Shown here: in pieces, positions 21,261-32,600 of the stretch
How positions within the stretch are numbered: position 1 is the stretch's first letter
How the letters are laid out: each line of letters starts with the position of its first letter
Assembly (NCBI GenBank): GCA_964035575.1
Contig: OZ037864.1
Coordinates: forward strand, 1,054,001-1,118,000
Length of the DNA: 64,000 nucleotides
Source: Rhynchopus sp. YZ270_cl-10
Lineage: Eukaryota; Euglenozoa; Diplonemea; Diplonemida; Diplonemidae
Reading direction: 5' to 3'
The notes under the pieces: generated by a model
Database searches by the model: none
Seen by the model: the letters and a program-made list of their open reading frames with translations, nothing else
Told to the model about the DNA's origin: nothing
Program-made: the position numbers and the translations under genes

Positions 21261-21469
21261 AGCCCCCCCCCCTTTTCAGGATGATTACCTGGTTTTTTGC
21301 GGTGCTGTCTACATCATACTCCGTAGGAACAGAATGCACGCTACTCTCACGCAGCGGGCCTTAGCATTTTTATAGCCAACTTTTTTTAACCACCTCAGAC
21401 ATATTACACAATACCATCCTACCCTGTTTTCTATTCCATTTTCCCCTTTAAACCCCTCCCCTTTAAATA

Positions 21470-22006
21470 ATGCGTGAATGGGAAGTAGTGGCGAGAGAGG
21501 AATATCCGTGGGCACGTTCAATCCATGATGGGTTGGGTGAGAAGGAGTGGATGGGGTACTGTAGAAGTATCGTGGAGAGTGGGGGCGGGCGGTTTGAAGG
21601 GAGGGAGGCAAAGCTGCGCAAATTAATCGAAAAGGTGGAGGAGTTTTTGCCTTGTGTTCCTGAGCATGGGAGCCGCTGTGGTGCTGATGATGAAAACGGC
21701 GTGGATCAGGGGGGTGAACGACGCTTTGGGTGTCTTATTCCACATACCTTCCGTTTTGATAGGACCACCTGCAAAACAATTTCCCTCGCAAACGCACCCT
21801 ACCCACCAGAGCCTGCTCCGTACATAGAAGATCTCTACAGGGATTGGGACCTCATCACATTCCTCTCTCTCCCAGAGGGAAAACAGCGTACCTACATGCA
21901 ATACTTTGCGTCAACGGTGGACCCAGACTGGATTGCCTATGCTGTCCTCGCTGCAAAGGGGATCTGCCCTGTCGAAATTGAGTCAGACCAACCTCTCTCA
22001 GGATGA
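21470..22006 (+). CDS. Small unrecognised protein, 178 aa
   Basis: No family recognised. The frame is uninterrupted and GC-richer than its flanks, with an ATG right after a C/T-rich leader and a TTTAAATA motif, as before other genes here. The product is soluble-looking, with no signal peptide or membrane span. It is acidic towards the C-terminus, with FRFDRTTCKTISLANAPYPP and a Trp/Asp-containing LYRDWDLITFLSLPEGKQ. There are five cysteines but no clear metal motif. Only 82 bp separate it from the secreted isomerase downstream on the same strand. Confidence 0.6.
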   Translation: MREWEVVAREEYPWARSIHDGLGEKEWMGYCRSIVESGGGRFEGREAKLRKLIEKVEEFLPCVPEHGSRCGADDENGVDQGGERRFGCLIPHTFRFDRTTCKTISLANAPYPPEPAPYIEDLYRDWDLITFLSLPEGKQRTYMQYFASTVDPDWIAYAVLAAKGICPVEIESDQPLSG

Positions 22007-22088
22007 TCGGGGGGTTTTCTGGTTTAAAAAAAACGACATATTTTTATAGTTCTTTTTTCTCCCCAATACTTCAATCAGGAGGGGGAAA

Positions 22089-23058
22089 ATGGGGTTGACA
22101 TTGTGGTGTTTTTGCCTTTTGGTTGCATTTGTGGAGTGCGTTACGGTCTATACATTGGAAGCAGAGTGCGACGACGTGCCTATCTCATATAAGGAATGCG
22201 ACGAGGCAGGTCGTGCCCTGGGGCTACGGGATGTGTACAACCCTGTGGCCACCCATGCTGTACTGTCACCTTCGGCAGAGCTGGGACGGCTGTACTCGCG
22301 GGGATGCTACTTCTATAAAAACAGAGCAGCGGAGCAGATTCAGGCGCTGTACTGGAATGAGCTAGATGGAACCCAGGCAGGGTCTGCCAGGGGCAGCGAC
22401 GGACTGCAGAAGGTATGCAAGCACACTGCGGTGGCAGCAGAGGTGCAGGCATTGGTCGTGGATGTGGACCGCCTTAGACATACCGTGCCTTCATCTAAGG
22501 TTTCCCGCTGCGCGCACGTCTCACACATTGTAACCAAAACCTTCGAATCCGCCTCCGCAGCCATGCGCGCCATCATCCACAACAACATCCCCTGGGAGGA
22601 CGCAGTGCAAGAACACTCCATCGCTGCCTCGCGGGAAACAAACGGCGATATTGGCGTTGTTTTTGAAGCCACATTGGTATGAGGTGCGATTCTCAAGACA
22701 ATCTTGGTCGTTTTACAACTCCAATTTGTTCTCAAAAATGTAGGAAGAAGAGCTCGACGCTGCCGTCTTCAAAGGGGTAGCCCCCTTCCGCTCCACCCTC
22801 GGCGGCAAGAAGGTGCTGACCGGCGTTCAGTCCTCCTTAGGCTACCATGTGGTATGCGTGCTTCACCCCGCAGTTCTCTATCCCCACCCCGAACAGATCC
22901 TTGTCAGAATGGCTGACACAGACAGGCAGCTCAGCGAAGACCAGAGGTCTCTCGAGCGTAGCATAGACGACGCCGCTATTGACAGGATGTACATGGAATA
23001 TGGCGCACTGAGGGATGAGACGCATATCGAGGATGAGGACTACGAAGCTGAGCTCTAA
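22089..23058 (+). CDS. Secretory-pathway parvulin-type peptidyl-prolyl isomerase
   Basis: Exons 22089-22676 and 22744-23058 give 300 residues. The N-terminus MGLTLWCFCLLVAFVECVTV is a signal peptide, or possibly a signal anchor. After an unassigned Cys-containing region of about 130 residues comes a parvulin (PpiC/SurA-type) fold: the HVSHIVTKTFESASAA strand-helix, IPWEDAVQEHS, then NGDIGVVF across the splice junction, LDAAVFKGVAPF and SSLGYHVVCVLHP. Such enzymes catalyse cis-trans proline isomerisation. A signal peptide would place it in the ER or outside. The tail (about 65 residues) is acidic, ends YEAEL and lacks a KDEL-type signal. The GT-AG intron of 67 nt splits the isomerase domain between complete codons. 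Membership is well supported by the motifs; activity is not tested. Confidence 0.8.
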
Positions 23059-23655
23059 AGGGGGGAGGGAGAAGGAGAGTCGGCGGGAAGCTTCTGATGC
23101 AGTGGAGGCAGTGTTGGCAGGTTTAATACAAGAGTGTTTAAAACAGGTGTACTAAACCGTACTAAACTTGTATTACACCTGTACTAAACTTTTGGGGCGC
23201 TGTACTAAACCAACACTGATTGGAGGGGGCTGAAACCCTCGGCAATCCTAAGTGATGACCCTGGTACAGCCAAGTGGTGTGAAGCTTGATTGAAAGCGGG
23301 CACCTTAGTTTTTCGTAGTGCGACACCCCAGGGGGGTTCGATGATACACAGAGCGTCAAATGACGTCCCAGAGGCGATGATTTCGTCTTGGAAAATTATT
23401 CGCTATTTTTTTTCTTGCCGCAGGCAGTTATTTAAACACATTCAATTCACACATAGACCCCCTTTTAAACTAAGAGAGGCTTGGGATCTTATAAACCCTT
23501 CTTTTTTGTTTGTGTCTAGATTTAACAAAGCACAACACTACCACCCCACCCTTCCCAGCTTTTCATTCCCCCCCACCTCATCTCCTCACCTCTTCATTCC
23601 CATTTTTTCCAGAAGTACACACGACCCCCATTTTTTGTCGAAAAATATAAAGTAA
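23059..23655. other. Spacer with GTACTAAAC repeats
   Basis: At 23126-23215 GTACTAAAC occurs four times, and ACAGGTGTA at 23142 faces TACACCTGT, so a hairpin is possible. A partial repeat C (23330-23360) and a partial repeat A (23467-23500) follow. The stretch before the next ATG is C/T-rich. Confidence 0.65.
23467..23500 (+). repeat. Repeat A, 5'-shortened copy
   Basis: AAACTAAGAGAGGCTTGGGA, then TCTTATAAACCCTTC. Lacks the AGGTGAC edge. Confidence 0.5.
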
Positions 23656-26600
23656 ATGGCTTCGAAACCGTTCTGGAGGAAGAGTCCGTATACAGGGCTT
23701 CTTGCTGACCGGTATGTGTCTGGGACACCTCTTGCGTCAGGGCACGTGGCGTTGAGTGTGCAGGCGTTGCAGGCTGCCTTGGAGCGGATTGGCGACAAGG
23801 AGAACGGGAGCACGAGGCGCATCCTGGGGGACGTTCTCAAGGATGAGGAGATTGCTGTGATCCCTAAGATGGTGACGTTGCTGGCAGACTGCTACAAGCT
23901 CTGTGAAGAGGTCTTTGGTGTGGACAAGGCAGAGAAGCTTGTACCCGTGGTCGAAAAGGTTTCCGAATCCATCAAACAGCTTGCCCTGGGAGCGTCAATG
24001 CTTCTCCCTGCAGGATGGGTTACACTAAAGTCCGCAGGGACATTGGTCTACATCATTACCAGAGACGATGCGAACACATACAGCCTTGTGGTGTGCACAG
24101 GAGGCGACGCCCGCGACAGTCACCCCTCAAAACCCTTTGACGGAAAACTCAAGTACCGTACCTGCTGCCGTGTGAACCGTATCCCAAGAGAGCGCATCTC
24201 AGACATTTCGTTCTGGACGTTGACCTTCCTGATGTTCATTAAGGACCCCCCTTCGGAATACACAAGGGTTGAAGTGATCTACCACGTTCTGCTGCCGTGG
24301 ATGGCAGAGGTGACAACGGACCACCCTGAAGATGAGGGGCCTAATGAAAATGATTTGTCTTCTATCCTTGCGAGCATGGCGCCAGCGAAGCAGGAGCCGA
24401 TGGACCTCGACCTAGGGGGGTTCATGATGGCAGCGTTGAACCCGGAGCCTAAGGTGGAGCCGCCTGTGCCTGCAGTGGAGCCGATGGAGGATGTTGATGA
24501 TGGAGGTGGTCTCGGGTCGTTTTTGCTCGGGTCATTGCTGCCTCCCCAGGATAAGAAGGCGAAGGTGAAAGGGCACCTTCCACCGCGTCTGCTTGCAGAG
24601 GCCTTTAGAGAGTCCGAAGATGACCCACACAGCAAGTGGCGTACGCCGAGCAATGTGTCTTCGCACTGGAAGTCGCTTTGGGAGGCAGTGCGGTATCTGA
24701 TGTCTGCAGAGGGTGTGAGAGAAGAGGCGCTCAAGATGGTGTCGCTGACGCTCAGAAAAGAGTTTCTCGTGATGGCCGCAACGGATCTCTTGAAGTGCCT
24801 GCGTCCAGACCACCCCCTCATCACCGAGCTCGTGGACCGCCACAACACGCAGTACAAACCCATCAACTACAAGATGATATCCGACCAGATGAAAAACGCG
24901 CGTAGCACCTTCAACACAATCGAGGGTGACCCAGTCACACCGGAGAGTCTGACGAAGGACTACAGCGTGATTGGGGTGTATGTGGGTGGGTCGTGGTGCG
25001 AGCCTTGCAAGAAGTTCACCCCGCATCTGATCCGGCACTACACGGCGCTGCATCCGAAGGGGCTGGAGGTGGTGTTTCTGTCTGCCGACAAGAGTGAAGA
25101 GGAGTTCCGTGAGTACCACTCAACAATGCCGTGGCCGGCGTGCCCGTTGAGGATTGGTGGGCGCATTGCTAAGGAGCTTGGTGTGGAGGGTGTGCCGTCG
25201 TTGTACCTCTTCGACGCAAAGGACGGGTCGCTCATCACCGACAACGGCACGTCTGCCATCATGAAGCACGCCGACACATTCCCATGGCCAGACCGCTCCA
25301 TCCTCAGAACCCGCATCGAAGACGACGACGCACGTCTGCTCAACCTCGGCACCGAGTCGGTCGCACGCAAGGCCATGAAGGAGTTCGACAAGGGCGCCCT
25401 CGCAGAGGGGAACCTGCACAACTTGCACGCACTCACAGACGCTATCCTGCGTGCGGCAGACGCAGGGCGCTTGCCGGACTCTGCACCTATCGTGGCGAAG
25501 TCGTCTGAAGTGGACCTGTCCATCACCCCCGTCAAGATTGAAGGTGAGCACGCAGACTCCTGTACCCTAACAGTGAAGCCGTCGCTGCAGATCGAACCCT
25601 TCAAAGGATTCCAGCACTTTCAAGAGAAGAACGTCAAGCAGTTTGAAGGTGAGCGTGAGGACCTTGGCAAGACCTCGGAAGTCGACCTCATGGGCGTCTC
25701 CTCTGCCGCCACCCTGGACGAGTCGCTCACCGCAATTATTAAGTGCCAGGAGGTGTGCGAGAACCTGCTCATCCGTGCGGCTGCTGCATCAACGACAAGC
25801 AGAATCGTTCTGCACTTCCAGGTGGTGGCCGCTATCGAGGGCCTCTTCACAAAGGTGCTGACCCTCCCTCGGCCCCGTGATGCGGAGGGTTGTATCTGGC
25901 AGGGAACGTTTGGCACCGGCACGACCGGGCAGAAGGAGTGCCTCAAGACGCTGCACAAGCTGATGACCCTGTACGTGACAGTGTGGCAGTCCGTTGAGCA
26001 CCCCACCCGCGGCAGCGACAGCGAACGCTTCATTGTCGTCTCCGCCATCCTTGCTGTGTTCGACGCTGTCGTGCGCCACCTGCACGGCGACACGGACACA
26101 CTCCTCCTCTCCGCACTCATGGCAGAGGACGGCGGGTCCTACCTCAGCACAAGGCTCTGCCAGGATGGGCGTGCCTACGAGAAGGTGGCACAGTGCCTGG
26201 AGCTGGACGCGCCTCACCTGACAGTAACGTACAACGCGGTCATGGGATACTTCATGTCTGTGAAGCGTGTGTTCAGCAATGAGCTCTTTGACTGGCGCAT
26301 GCCTGAGAAGATCGAGCTGCGTAAGTACGGTGCTACGTGCCTCTTCCTGCGCAAGATGATGGAGCGTGCTGGGTACCCGCTGCTGCCGGAGGATGACCCG
26401 AACCCGCCGTGCGAGATGGAGGCGCTGATGAACTGGCTGACACAGAACGACACCCCACTCTCGCAGGAGCACCCTGAGTTTGGCTGGATGCGCGACGTCA
26501 CTGCGATGTTCCGCTTCGCTGCAACGATGGAGACACGCGAAACGGAGCTCCTGCGCAGACGCAAGGACAGCACCTACCAGTACTGGCGTCTCTCCTTCGA

Positions 26601-29600
26601 CGACTCCCTTGGGAAGCGTGCAGGCGACCTCTGGATGCGACGTGCACCAGGCATCCACTGGGATGTGGCAGGTGTGCGCGGTGCAGACATGGACATCGCA
26701 GACGTCGTCATCACTGGCTTTGGAGGAAGAGAGCTGCGGTGGGGTGAAGGTGCCATCGTGCAGTCTCCTACAGACCTGGAGCGTGTGCTGGGCATGTCGG
26801 ATGTGACGGAGGACGACGTGATGCACTGCAAGCGTCTGCCCACATACGGCGAGACGCTGAGCCGCGAGGAGTCGGAGCGTCTCATGTCTGCGCTGACGAC
26901 ACGCTACATCACTATCCCGCTTGTGCTTGACTTCTTTGCCACGATGGACAGACACACATACCTCTTCAACCCTGGCATGCAGGCACTGCTCCGTGCCGTG
27001 TTGTTCGAGCCTGGGAGGTGGTCTCCCGAACAGGCTGCACCTGTGATCCCTCACGTGCCCCTCAGACAGAACAAGACACAGAAGAAGGAGGCCTCTGTGC
27101 AGACCTTCATGGACGCAACGTACGTCGACTACAACGAGAGTCTGCTTGGCACGCCGCAGGGTCTGCTCCTGAACGAGCTGAAGCACCTCCCCAGGGGTGC
27201 TGTGCTGCAGCCGCTTCTGAACATCGCGCGTCTCAGCATCAAGGACCTGAGTGCTGCGTCTGTGTACTCCGCAAACGCGCACTTCATGTGTTTCCTGCTG
27301 GACCTGCTGCTGGACGTGTTTGGCTATGCGCGCTTTGCGGCAGAGTCTGCTGACCCGTCGAAGCTGCAAGAGCTTGAGGAGGCGAGCGCTGAGCTGCGTG
27401 GCCTGCTTGAGTGCGAACTGCGCCAGATGCTGGACAGGTGGCTTGTGGAGGCGGAGGCAGCGAACGACATGTCTACAGCATCGGTGTTGCATACGTTTGT
27501 TGCGTTGGTGTCGCAGCACGTCCTGACGCTTGAGGGTGCGCAGACGTTCTTAGGGTCGGCCTCGTACGTGCGCAACTGGCACGGCTTTGGGTTGGGCCGC
27601 CTGCGTTCGGACATCCTCTCCGACCCAGACTCGGAGGAGCTCTCTGCGGAACAACGCCTGCTTCGCTTCCTGCAGTCGCAAGGCATTGACACGAACAACT
27701 TGAGCAAGGGCGCACTCGACAAGTACGTCAGCACCACAGGCCGCAGCCGCCCGCTCTTCCTGCACGTCGGCAGAGAGACAATACGCATCCCGACACTGAT
27801 CCGTACCTCCGCCGACACTGAGGGCGATGCGCAGAGCGTCAAGCTCCCGCCCTGGGACCTGCCCGAGCTGAAGCTCTTCAGGATGATGCACGAGACACGT
27901 CCTCTCCTTGTAAGTGTTGTCAAAGGAGCAGACGCGACCAGCAGAGACGTGCTCCTGAACAAGGCCGTGTGCACCGCACTGCGCAATCCTGACTTTTCAT
28001 ACACCGGGTGGGAGGCATCTGGCAGCACAGACAAGTTCGTCGCAAAGCGTGCGGAGCTGCAGGTGAACGTGCAGAGCTGCGAGGTGCTCTGGCGCAACGA
28101 CGCACTCCGCCCTGTCCCCGACAGCATGACGCAGTTCCCCGACTATGAGACGATCTTTGGTCGTGAGCCTCTTCATTGCGGTGTGATACGGCGGGCGAAG
28201 CATCGGCAGTGGGTGCACATTGTTGGGACGGAGTACGACCTTGAGGAGTGGGACGAGCCGCATCCTTCGAAGCTGGGCACGGGCTTTCCGTATCCTCTTC
28301 CACGTGTGGGCGAGACGGACGAGCAGGTGGCGAAGCGCCTCCAGGAGCAGGAGAACTCTGAGGTGGGCAAGCCTGTTGTGTTCTGGAACAACCAGAAGCG
28401 GCGTCGTGGTGACGACGAGCCCTACGTGCAGATGGACGACGGCGTGCGCTACGAGGGGCGCCACTACACACGGCCTTTGGACGCATACGCAGACTCCCCA
28501 CACGACGTGCCGGCAGAAGACTGGGCCGTCTCCATCTACAGAAAGGTCATACAGACGGTGTGCCCGCAGCCGGCAGCGGTTCTGAAGTTCCCATTCTTCC
28601 TTCCCAACGAGGAGGCATCCGCAGATGCAAAGCTTGTCACGTTGCTGGCTTGCGACGGCGCAACGGAGGAGAGCCTCACATGGAAGGAGGCACGTCTGTA
28701 CAAAGAGTCGAAGACAATGGAGGTGTGGATGCTGTCAACGCACGGCAGGCGTCTGTTCAAGACGTTGATCTTCTCATCGAACACACGCACCTCGCTGCAC
28801 AACATCTCCCCCGACCCGGACAAGGCCTTCCGCGACCCGCTGCTCCGCTTCGCAGCAGGCAATATCAAGCAGCGTCGCGTGCACGGCCCTTCCCTTGTCA
28901 TCACAAAGCGCTCAAAGGAGGTCGGTGGTGTGGAGCGCTACGTCGCACCCATGCTTCTCCAGGGCCTGGTGTCTTCGTGCTTCCTTGAGTCCTACAACAT
29001 GTGGCTAGGGGAGGACGACATCATCCGCGGTGAAGCCATCGACGCAAGCTCCTCCTGGTTCGACTACATCCTCGAGGTGCACATCAAGCCGGATGGAACG
29101 GCCTCGGTGTTCAGACGGCCCAAGGGGGCTGGGTTCACAAAGATCAGCAGCGACTCTGGCCCGGGTGGTTCCCTCTTCAGAAACGAGACAACAGATGAGG
29201 ACGTTGCGAAGGACCCTGCGGCAGACGTGCCTGACGATGTCGTGCAGTCGCTTGTTTCTTTGGGGCTGCCTTTCAGTGAGAACATGCTGCGTCATGTGTT
29301 GGTGCGCTTTAAGAATGCGACGGAGCCTGCGGTGCAGTGGCTTGTTGACGATGCGAATGTGGCTGAGATTTCGAACCTGGCTGAGGAGGTCATGCTGAAG
29401 GAGTCTGCGGCTGCAGCCGCGTCTGCAGAAGCAGCAGCAGTGCAGGGTGAGGCGATGGAGACAGACAACGAGCACGACGTGCTGACCCGTCAGGTCGGCT
29501 CCTTCTCAGGCGCGAAGGACGACACCAAGCACGACCTCTCCTGGCTCCCCCTCCTCTGCGAGGAGGGCTTCGGTGAGGCTGCTGCCCGCCATGCCTTAGC

Positions 29601-32600
29601 CCTGCACGCAGGTGATGCAGACCTCGCACGCCACTGGCTAGTAGACGAAGCGAACCAAGAACTCATCAACAGTATCCTCTCAGGCATTTCCCAAGTTGTC
29701 GTCGCCAGCCAAGACCTCAAGCTCGTTGCACTCACAGAACCCTCAGACGTCTTCACCCACGAGCTTGCCAAGCTGTTGAGTGGTCTCGAAGACCTCTCCC
29801 ACGTATTGGTCTGGGCGACACCCACTGGAGAGGACGCAAAGATCAGTGTTATTGAGCTTCCCCGGTTGCGTCTGAAGTTGCAGCCACAAAGAGACCTTGA
29901 CGGTGCATGGCGTCTGTTCATGTTGGATCAGCCAGGGTGGTTCGTGAGTACAGACATCCCGGAGCCCATCCAGGAGCTGTTGAAGCCCCTCCCCGAGGTG
30001 CTGCTGGTGCAGAACCGCTCCTCGGAGTACAAGGCCCTAGTGCCCAACCACGACCTCCTGCTGCCTGCGCAGGCAGGCGTCGCCTTCCCATGCAGGCTCG
30101 TCCCATTGCGCACCTCCATCGGCTGGGAAGAGGTGATGGAGCAACGCTTCTACTCCTACCCTGTGCACGTCTCAAACACCTTCCTCATCTGCAACGGCCT
30201 CGGGCCCACGCTGTATCTCCTCCTGATCAACCTCCTGTCGCGTAGGTACAAGGAGGCATTCAGGCTTGCAGACGGGGTCTGCACGGACATGGAGTTGAAC
30301 GCAGACGAGCAGTGGATCTTCGACCAGCTTGCACGTTCTGGAAAGGATCTGCACCCAGATGCGGTGGCCTGCCGCTTGCAGCTGAGTGTTGCTGTGATGT
30401 ACTCGCCGTTGAAGCTGAAGTGGGAGCTGACGGAGGAGGTCGACAAGTACCTGACCGCCCCTGGGCACGTGTCCTCAGACTGCACGCTGACCCCGCAGGA
30501 GCTCGTCTCTGTGCTGCGGCGCTGCCCACAGGGGACGCCGCTGATTAAGAACCACCTTGCCCTGCTCACCGCACCTGAGGGGGAGAAGGCAGAGGTCAAG
30601 CCACCCTCGCCGAACCTGCCTGGCGCACCGTGGCTGAAGCTCTTCATCACCTCGCAGGAGTACATCGACGCGAACTGCACACGACTGGAGCGCATCAAGT
30701 GCAGCAACCCTGCGTCCCTTGCGGACAAAGACCTGTTCGAGTTCCTCTGGTCCGACAAGCTCATCCAGGACGATGCAGGGGGTGGTGGTAAGAGCCTTGG
30801 CGTGGGCTTCCTCTTTGAGGCCACGAAGGGGCGCATCCCCATGAAGGTGGGCAACAAAGACATCTCCAAGTCCCTGAGTGACATGCTGACGCGGTGGATG
30901 CACCTCAAGCTTGCGCGCTGGGGCAAGGAGACGGTCGAGGAGGGCGAGGTCGAGGGCACCATGTGCAAGCAGATCGTGCAACTCGCGCACGTCATCCGCT
31001 ACAAGAACAGAACTTGGCCCGCATTCCCGAACGACCAGTCCAGCGTGGGGCAGCTCAAGCGTGGGGTTGACCTGTACAAAGGACCAGGCCGTGAGTCCAT
31101 CACCAGGGCGTTCATCGACGCCTTGGACAAAGAGTTCACAGCAAGCCTCAAAGCATCCAGGCAGCCCGGGGGTGCGTACGACGTGCTCAACGACACGTTG
31201 GAGGACCTGCGCAAGAACTCAATCTCGAAGACCAGCACGGGCACTTTGGCAACTAAGACACGCCATCGCCCACCTGTTTCAAACACATCGTGCAGCACAC
31301 GCAACGTGACGAAGGAGTTCTTGCAGGCGCTTGACTCGCCGTTGGTGCAGCTTGTCAACGACTTTGTGACGTTGTGCCCGCGGAGTGGGACGCCGGTGTC
31401 GGATAAGCTGCCGTTCACCCTGCCGGAACAGTCGCTGACGACACCTGTTGCGCAGGCGATGTTGAGCCGTCTGCAGGCTGACGTGAAGAGATACTCTGGC
31501 ATGATGAGTGAGAAGCAGGACGCATGCATCAAGAACCTTGAGGACGAAGCCTCGCTGGAGCGTGTCATGAACGGCGACGCGTCTGCCATACGCACGCTCG
31601 ACGCTTTGGTGAAGGCCTTGGACGCACTCCAGGCACAGGATGGCAACACCACCACTGAGCACATCAGCCGTCTGGTATCCAGCGTGAACGCAATCCCACT
31701 CCCATCGGGCCAGCGTCGTGGCCCCGCCGAGTACACCCGCAGGATCAAGTACTCCCTGGACAGGCTCGTGCGTGGGCGCTCCGTCGTGGACATGCCGCAC
31801 CTCGCAGGGCTCTTCCTCTCCACGTCCGCCAAGGAGGATCTCAACGCAGTGAACCCCTACGCACCCGACACCATCGACAGCGTCACGCCCATCCTCATCC
31901 TCTCAAACAGAAGGGCCCATGCAAACGCCGTCAAGGCAGCAGCAGAAAACCTCAAAGCAATGCTCACAAAGCTGCTCCCCAACGACAGCGACATGAGCGA
32001 CATCATCCCAAGGCAGGTGTCCGGTGATCTGCACCGCTGCACATCGTCCACGTCGGGGGCAGGCACCGACTCTGTGCAGCTGCTCAAGATCAAGCATGCG
32101 TCCCGCTCGTTGGCAGAGCTGCTTGTGCAGAAGCGTTGGTACGTGGGAGAGGGGGGCTCGTTCGACCCTAGGTTCCTGCTGTTCGAGTTCATCTTCAGCA
32201 TTCGTTTGAGGAAGCGTCAAGTGGAGATGGTGAACTGGTTCGCAGAGAACTTGAAGAACGGTGTGAGCCGTGTGCAGCAGATGATCATGGGACAGGGCAA
32301 GACGCAGGTCGTGTCGCCCCTGCTGGTGCTGCTGCTGGCAGACGGCGAGCGTCTTGTCACCCAGGTCATGCCCTCCGCACTTCTGCAACAGACACGCGCC
32401 GTCCTGCACTCATGCTTCACGGCCCCGATCCTGGCGAAGAAGGTGTTCAGTCTCCAGTTCGACCGCTCTGTAGAAGACTCGCCCGATGAGATTGTTCTCC
32501 TCCACTCGAAGCTGATGACTGCTGCTTCCGACCGTGGCGTGGTGGTGGCTCCGCCTGAGGCTGTCAAGAGCTTGGAGCTCAAATTCATTGAACTGCTCCA

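Larger units (their letters stand above)
18843..21469. other. 2.6-kb spacer with decayed coding remnants
   Basis: Starts as T-rich DNA with repeats F (19241-19280), A (19333-19379) and D (19804-19836). Two GC-richer islands, at about 19850-20045 (+) and 20640-21260 (-), look like former coding DNA and are listed separately. Confidence 0.7.

Noticed and set aside
25789-27519. 576-residue open frame on the minus strand
   Set aside because: It lies fully antisense to the giant DUF3638 gene. It is His/Arg/Leu-rich with no domain and is a by-product of GC-rich codons on the other strand.
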